DNA of 36,219 bases from JAGGSN01 sp965603725 (lineage in GTDB: Bacteria > Zixibacteria > MSB-5A5 > UBA10806 > 4484-95): NCBI GenBank assembly GCA_965603725.1, contig CBFDEC010000033.1, positions 1-36,219 on the forward strand, written 5' to 3'. The translations under genes were made by a program, and so were the position numbers. Of the stretch, positions 32,517 through 36,219 are shown one piece after another. The first letter of the stretch is position 1; the number at the start of each line of letters is the position of its first letter. The notes below the pieces were generated by a model. The model saw nothing but the letters and a program-made list of their open reading frames with translations, was not told the DNA's origin and searched no databases.

Positions 32517-32569
32517 TTACTTAACAGAACGTAAACAATCAAATATTAGCAGGTAGATTTGATTCTGTG

Positions 32570-32593
32570 GTGTCGACCCTCTGCGGTCGACAC
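32570..32593. repeat. Intact palindromic repeat (empty site of the 19038 element)
   Basis: GTGTCGACC (32570-32578) and GGTCGACAC (32585-32593) around CTCTGC. It is the uninterrupted form of the repeat that is split at 19024-19204, and AATGGCTTGCAGAAAA follows in both places. Confidence 0.75.
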
Positions 32594-32611
32594 AATGGCT
32601 TGCAGAAAAAA

Positions 32612-32654
32612 GCTGTCGACTATGGCCATACGGCTCGTAGAGAGAGTCGACAGC
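32612..32654. repeat. Inverted repeat GCTGTCGAC/GTCGACAGC
   Basis: GCTGTCGAC (32612-32620) and GTCGACAGC (32646-32654) are exact 9-base complements, 25 bases apart, directly after the 32570 palindrome. Together they form a compound SalI-like (GTCGAC) repeat cluster. Confidence 0.6.
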
Positions 32655-32699
32655 ACAAAGATTTATGAATAATGGAGGATAGTAATTTTAAAAATTTAA

Positions 32700-32728
32700 T
32701 TGACATAGAAAAAATGCGCGTTTATATT
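32700..32728 (+). promoter_or_regulatory. Strong promoter of the Rrf2-type regulator
   Basis: TTGACA (32700-32705), a 17-base spacer and TATATT (32723-32728), 28 bases before the start at 32756. Autoregulation is common in this family, but I could not make out an operator palindrome. Confidence 0.6.
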
Positions 32729-32755
32729 GTTAACAGAAAGGGAATTAGGTAGATT

Positions 32756-33190
32756 ATGCTGTTATCTCAAACCGCACATTATGCACTAAGAGCCGTTTAT
32801 TACTTAATAGCAAATGATAATATCAAATGGCATCTTACCAAGGACATTGCAAAGTCAACCAAAATCCCGGCTCCGTATCTAGCGCGTATTTTGTCAAATC
32901 TGGCTAAAAACGGCATTCTGCTGTCACGCACCGGAATGGGTGGAGGATTCAGTATCAATGAGAAAAGCATTGGTGTAAGCCTCTACGAGATCATTAATCA
33001 ATTTGATAATCTGGAAAACATTAATGATTGTGTTTTCGGTTTTGGTGAATGCTGCAATGATGGAAAATGCATATTGCATGATCGATGGATTGATGCCAAA
33101 GAACAGCTTGTTGACGCTTTTAAAAATATTACTCTTGGAGAGTTGAAAAAAACCGGCAGATATTTAGATTGGGCAAAAGTCAAGATATGA
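32756..33190 (+). CDS. Rrf2/IscR family transcriptional regulator
   Basis: A 144-aa winged-helix DNA-binding regulator. Residues 1-70 hold MLLSQTAHYALRAVYYL, a recognition helix (PAPYLARILSNLAKNGIL) and the wing (SRTGMGGGFSINE). The sensor part has DCVFGFGECCNDGKC (91-105), with C92, C99, C100 and C105, close to the three-Cys Fe-S site of IscR. An Fe-S or nitric-oxide/redox-sensing role is inferred from this. No isc/suf genes are next to it. Its own consensus-like promoter precedes it. Confidence 0.9.
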   Translation: MLLSQTAHYALRAVYYLIANDNIKWHLTKDIAKSTKIPAPYLARILSNLAKNGILLSRTGMGGGFSINEKSIGVSLYEIINQFDNLENINDCVFGFGECCNDGKCILHDRWIDAKEQLVDAFKNITLGELKKTGRYLDWAKVKI

Positions 33191-33740
33191 TATCTCTACA
33201 GCAATTCAGAGATTTCTCTTATTGTTGCTGCAGCAGTATGATTAATTGAATATAACTGTAAACTCACAGCGCCTTTGTTAAAATGATTTTATCCACTATT
33301 AACAAACCATCTTTTTTAAACAAATCTCGCATTTTTAAATACCAAATCCTATTAGGAGCCGGTTTATAATATTGTTCGCAGGCGGCAAAATTCGGATTTA
33401 TCTTTAAAATATCTTGTTTAAAATTGAAACGTGATGATGCAAAATGAATAAATATTACAGCGTGCTAATTTCGAAAAAAAGAGGTAAGCTCTTTATACAT
33501 ATTAAGATAGAAGATATGCCAGTTTTTTAGGGTTTTCAGAAAACAAATCATCTTCTAAAAGACAGCTAAACTCTTCAGCTAATCTATCGATAATGTATAA
33601 AAGATAATGCTAACTATAAATATATCCTGTCTTAATCGATTTAAGGAGGTGTTGATGACATAGGACATGCATGTTGAACGCTAAGCGGTCTAATAGAAAA
33701 CAAGTAACTGATATAAATAAAAAATTACCAGGAGGAGAAA
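33191..33740. other. 550-bp intergenic region with a two-codon mini-ORF
   Basis: The AT-rich gap between the regulator and the outer-membrane protein gene. The only marked feature is AAGGAGGT (33643-33650), a near-perfect ribosome-binding site, followed by ATG-ACA-TAG (33655-33663), a two-codon ORF 78 bases before the next start. A weak hairpin AAAGAG/CTCTTT lies near 33478-33500. No promoter or gene is firmly supported. Confidence 0.4.
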
Positions 33741-34577
33741 ATGAAAGCATTATTAACCGTTACCTTAGCCGTACTGCTAATCGGCGGTGCTTCGGCCCAA
33801 TGGAATGATTGCGACAACGTACCTTATTCACCAGGATTTTATCTTCAAGGCTACCCGGCGTTTTCCACCGCCACAAAGGGATATGACGCAGATGGTAATT
33901 CAGTTGATTGGGGCAGCACCTGGAGCGCTTTTGGCTTCTGCCTTAATCCGACATATTATGGTATGCTGGGCGAAAAGCGCTGGGCTGTTGGAGCATACGT
34001 TCCTTTCAATTCATACAGTCCGGCAGTAGGCGAATCACAGTCCGGTATCGGCGATATTCAGCTATCCGCCGCTTACTGGGTAATTGATGACCACAAAAAT
34101 GGCAAATATTTCTCAGTTTGGTTCTGGTCTGATCTGCCTATAGGCGACGATGCCAAGGGTCTTGGCACCGGCCAGATAAATCTTCGCCCCGGAATCGGCT
34201 GGGGAATGGAAAAATTCCCTTACCAGATTGAGACATCGGTCTACTATAACCTTCGCCTGAAAGGCACCTATACCGTACTTGGCACTGAAGTAGACATTAA
34301 GCCCGGTAACGAGATCTGGGCCCTCGCTTCTTTCGGTTATGGCGTCAACGAGCAGATGATGCCGGCTCTCGAAATCGAAACAGGCTGGGGAGTCGATGGT
34401 AAGATCGATGATGTGGCATGGCCAGACTCCAAGGAACAATGGTTAAAACTTGGGCCATCGTTCTCATATCAGGTCAATCCGAATGCCAATATTGAGTTTT
34501 CAGGCCTGTACACTGTTATGGGCAAAAACACAGCTCAATCGATTGATATCGCGGCGCGGGTCACCTGGGGATTCTAA
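33741..34577 (+). CDS. Predicted outer-membrane beta-barrel/transporter-like protein
   Basis: A 278-aa secreted protein. The signal peptide MKALLTVTLAVLLIGGASAQ (cleavage after ~19) is followed by beta-strand-rich sequence with alternating aromatic residues (FSVWFWSDLPIGDD, IETSVYYNLRLKGTY, LASFGYGVNEQMMPALEI) and a C-terminal strand ending in Phe (IAARVTWGF). This pattern resembles the outer-membrane MetA/phenol-pathway-type barrel group, but I claim only location. RBS AGGAGG precedes the ATG. A textbook terminator follows (34602), so it is a single-gene unit; high expression is plausible. Confidence 0.75.
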   Translation: MKALLTVTLAVLLIGGASAQWNDCDNVPYSPGFYLQGYPAFSTATKGYDADGNSVDWGSTWSAFGFCLNPTYYGMLGEKRWAVGAYVPFNSYSPAVGESQSGIGDIQLSAAYWVIDDHKNGKYFSVWFWSDLPIGDDAKGLGTGQINLRPGIGWGMEKFPYQIETSVYYNLRLKGTYTVLGTEVDIKPGNEIWALASFGYGVNEQMMPALEIETGWGVDGKIDDVAWPDSKEQWLKLGPSFSYQVNPNANIEFSGLYTVMGKNTAQSIDIAARVTWGF

Positions 34578-34601
34578 TTCGTAATAAATAAGCGTCACAA
34601 G

Positions 34602-34632
34602 CTCCCGGTCTGCACAGGCCGGGAGTTTTTTT
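34602..34632 (+). terminator. Intrinsic terminator of the outer-membrane protein gene
   Basis: CTCCCGG (34602-34608) pairs with CCGGGAG (34619-34625), followed by seven Ts (34626-34632), 25 bases after the stop. Confidence 0.9.
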
Positions 34633-34668
34633 GTTGGGTAAAATATTTTTAATCTTCACTGACAGGTT

Positions 34669-34697
34669 TTGACAGAGGTGTTTTTTTATTATATAAT
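34669..34697 (+). promoter_or_regulatory. Full-consensus sigma-70 promoter of the tcmP operon
   Basis: TTGACA (34669-34674), a 17-base spacer rich in T and TATAAT (34692-34697), 17 bases before the start at 34714. Both hexamers are exact consensus. The TTG of the -35 box is in frame with the gene and could be mistaken for its start codon. Confidence 0.75.
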
Positions 34698-34713
34698 AAA
34701 AAACGGAGGAAAT

Positions 34714-35589
34714 ATGAAAAATCCATATTGTCAAAATTGTGATATTGATAAGTATAGAAAAGACGGTAATTGCTCAAGAATACCGGCAGAAGATGGATTT
34801 ATTGCAAGATGTACTTCATCTTGGACTAATCAAAAACACAATATTATAAGAGCTTATAGTTATATGATAACTATAGGTATGAAGAATAGATTTAACGATA
34901 TTAATTATGTCGATCTTTTTGCTGGACCTGGAAAGTATTTTGATAGAACTAGTGGAAAAGAACATGATGGATCGCCTTTATTAGCAATAGAAAAGAATTT
35001 TAGTAATATTTTTCTGAATGACATAAAACCAGAAAACGTCAGCGCATTACAATCAAGAACAAAAAACTTTAAGAATACAATACACTTATTTAATAAAGAT
35101 GCTAATAAAATAGCTGAAAAAATAAATAGTATGATTTCACTTAATTCCTTGAATTTTTGTTTTATCGATCCAAATAATATGGGAGAGCTAAAATTTGATA
35201 CAATTATAAACTTAACAGAATCAAGGAAATTCGATTTACTTATAAATTTCCCAATTGGAACAGATTTTAAAAGAGCATCTGATAGAACAAAAGTAAAATA
35301 TGATGAATTCTTTAATAATGATTCATGGCAAGAGATTAACCAGAAGCTCAAAACTAAAAATATTCGATTTTTGGGAGATGAGTTAGTAAAATTATATATT
35401 AAGGAATTAGTGAAAATAGGATATCAGCGTCCACCAACCGGAGAAGAATATAAAAATTATTTTCCAGTTTATAATAAAAAAAATGTATTGATGTATTATC
35501 TTATTTTTGTTAGTAAACATCCAAAAGGATATGATTTCTGCAAAAAGATGAGAAAGTACGCCAAATCTCAACAAGAATTTGATTTTTAA
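34714..35589 (+). CDS. tcmP: Three-Cys-motif partner protein TcmP
   Basis: I choose ATG 34714 behind GGAGG (34705-34709), giving 291 aa; a TTG at 34669 is the -35 box. The protein matches the TcmP family. Its Rossmann methyltransferase-like core has YVDLFAGPGKYF (65-76), the GSPLLAIE block (86-93), NDIKPENVSALQ after strand 2, FCFIDPNN (148-155) and FDLLINFPIG (173-182). The N-terminus adds C6-x2-C9-x10-C20 and C33, a possible metal site. Function is unknown; members sit next to three-Cys-motif (DUF5131) genes, as here, 4 bases upstream. Composition is strongly AT-rich against the preceding outer-membrane protein gene, which suggests recent transfer. Confidence 0.85.
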   Translation: MKNPYCQNCDIDKYRKDGNCSRIPAEDGFIARCTSSWTNQKHNIIRAYSYMITIGMKNRFNDINYVDLFAGPGKYFDRTSGKEHDGSPLLAIEKNFSNIFLNDIKPENVSALQSRTKNFKNTIHLFNKDANKIAEKINSMISLNSLNFCFIDPNNMGELKFDTIINLTESRKFDLLINFPIGTDFKRASDRTKVKYDEFFNNDSWQEINQKLKTKNIRFLGDELVKLYIKELVKIGYQRPPTGEEYKNYFPVYNKKNVLMYYLIFVSKHPKGYDFCKKMRKYAKSQQEFDF

Positions 35590-35593
35590 GATA

Positions 35594-36219
35594 ATGCCGC
35601 AACCAACTAAAATAGAATGGACCTGGACGTCATGGAATCCACTTACCGGCTGCAGCAAAGTCAGCGTCGGCTGTCAGAACTGTTATGCTGAACGCATGGC
35701 TTTACGTCTGCAGAAAATGGGGAATAAAAAATATAAAAGAGGGTTTAAAGTCACTCCTCATTATGACCTTATTAAACAACCGTTAAGCTGGAAAAAACCG
35801 CAAGTAATATTTGTAAACTCGATGAGTGATCTTTTTCATGAAGACGTCTCTGATGATTTTGTCATTAAGATGTTCGACACCATGAATCAAGCTCACTGGC
35901 ATACTTTTCAGATACTCACAAAGAGATCAAAACGTTTGGCTAAAATCGCATCTGATCTACACTGGTCTGAAAATATCTGGATGGGCGTCACTGTTGAAAC
36001 ATCTAAGCAATTATTCAGACTTACAGATTTGGGGAATGTGCCAGCCAGTATCCGTTTTGTTTCGATGGAGCCGCTGTTAGGTCATATTAACGATTTCCCG
36101 GTTGACAACTTGGATTGGGTTATAGTCGGCGGCGAATCCGGTCCCAAAGCAAGACCTATACAGGAAAGCTGGGTAATAGAAATCAGAAATCGATGTCTTA
36201 AACACAACATACCGTTTTT
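35594..36219 (+). CDS. Three-Cys-motif DUF5131 (phage Gp37/Gp68-like) protein, cut by window end
   Basis: The frame opens with ATG at 35594, 4 bases after tcmP, and is still open at the last base (208 codons visible). The beginning MPQPTKIEWTWTSWNPLTGC is diagnostic of DUF5131. The three cysteines C20-x6-C27-x2-C30 (GCSKVSVGCQNCYAER) give the family its name and resemble a radical-SAM/Fe-S site. FVNSMSDLFHEDV, HTFQILTKRSKRL, IWMGVTVET, RFVSMEPLLG and DWVIVGGESGPKARP follow in normal order, so only the C-terminal end is missing. It is less AT-rich than tcmP. The function is not established; it occurs in phages and mobile regions, so a modification or defence role is inference. Confidence 0.9.
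   Translation, partial: MPQPTKIEWTWTSWNPLTGCSKVSVGCQNCYAERMALRLQKMGNKKYKRGFKVTPHYDLIKQPLSWKKPQVIFVNSMSDLFHEDVSDDFVIKMFDTMNQAHWHTFQILTKRSKRLAKIASDLHWSENIWMGVTVETSKQLFRLTDLGNVPASIRFVSMEPLLGHINDFPVDNLDWVIVGGESGPKARPIQESWVIEIRNRCLKHNIPF

Noticed and set aside
34669..34713. TTG start for tcmP giving 15 extra residues
   Set aside because: This TTG is the -35 box of an exact-consensus promoter; ATG 34714 has a GGAGG site in front and matches the family start.

Overview
The window looks like a chromosomal segment of an uncultured Gram-negative bacterium of the FCB superphylum, of the Zixibacteria/Marinimicrobia/KSB1 kind. Two secreted beta-helix proteins end in type IX secretion (Por-type) sorting domains. 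There are two outer-membrane beta-barrel candidates with signal peptides. GC content is moderate, with many short GC-rich hairpin repeats between genes. No tRNA, rRNA or CRISPR array was seen. The phylum is an inference; only the Gram-negative, T9SS-bearing character is directly supported.

Layout. (1) 1-3837: the C-terminal part of an ApeA-like HEPN protein at the left edge, then on the minus strand a HIT hydrolase, an unusual aconitase-family protein with an N-terminal HTH-like region and a degraded active site, and argF. (2) 3993-9646: trkA-trkH potassium uptake, a heavy-metal permease fused to an HMA domain, and a histidine/aromatic amino acid ammonia-lyase whose cofactor triad reads Ala-Cys-Gly. 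(3) 9647-13536: an AT-rich membrane protein preceded by a coupled 31-codon ORF, then a histidine kinase and a PAS response regulator whose phospho-acceptor Asp is Asn. (4) 13949-18957: dnaN, recF (interrupted by a frameshift in an A10 run), coaX, a thiolase and an enoyl-CoA hydratase, all on the plus strand and tightly spaced. (5) 18958-19348: a repeat cluster with a 153-bp inverted-repeat element inserted into a palindromic repeat; the target-site duplication and an empty copy elsewhere in the window are both visible. (6) 19349-25948: a methyltransferase, a beta-barrel protein, two tandem beta-helix T9SS cargo proteins, and a decayed lipoprotein/PsbP-like gene. (7) 26077-32099: glutamate dehydrogenase, a basic-tailed hypothetical, a VOC protein, a short asparaginase beside a truncated asparagine synthetase A, a small membrane protein, and a glutamate/aspartate-type symporter. 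Together with argF and the ammonia-lyase this gives a nitrogen and amino acid flavour. (8) 32100-36219: a repeat-rich gap, an Rrf2/IscR-like regulator, an outer-membrane protein with a clear terminator, and a probable horizontally acquired pair at the right edge: a three-Cys-motif partner protein (TcmP) and a DUF5131 (phage Gp37/Gp68-like) protein cut by the window end.

The best candidates for something undescribed are the HTH-aconitase hybrid (1748-3349), the TcmP/three-Cys pair (34714-36219), the truncated asnA plus short asparaginase pair (28979-29872), and the recF slippery-site frameshift (15325-15338).
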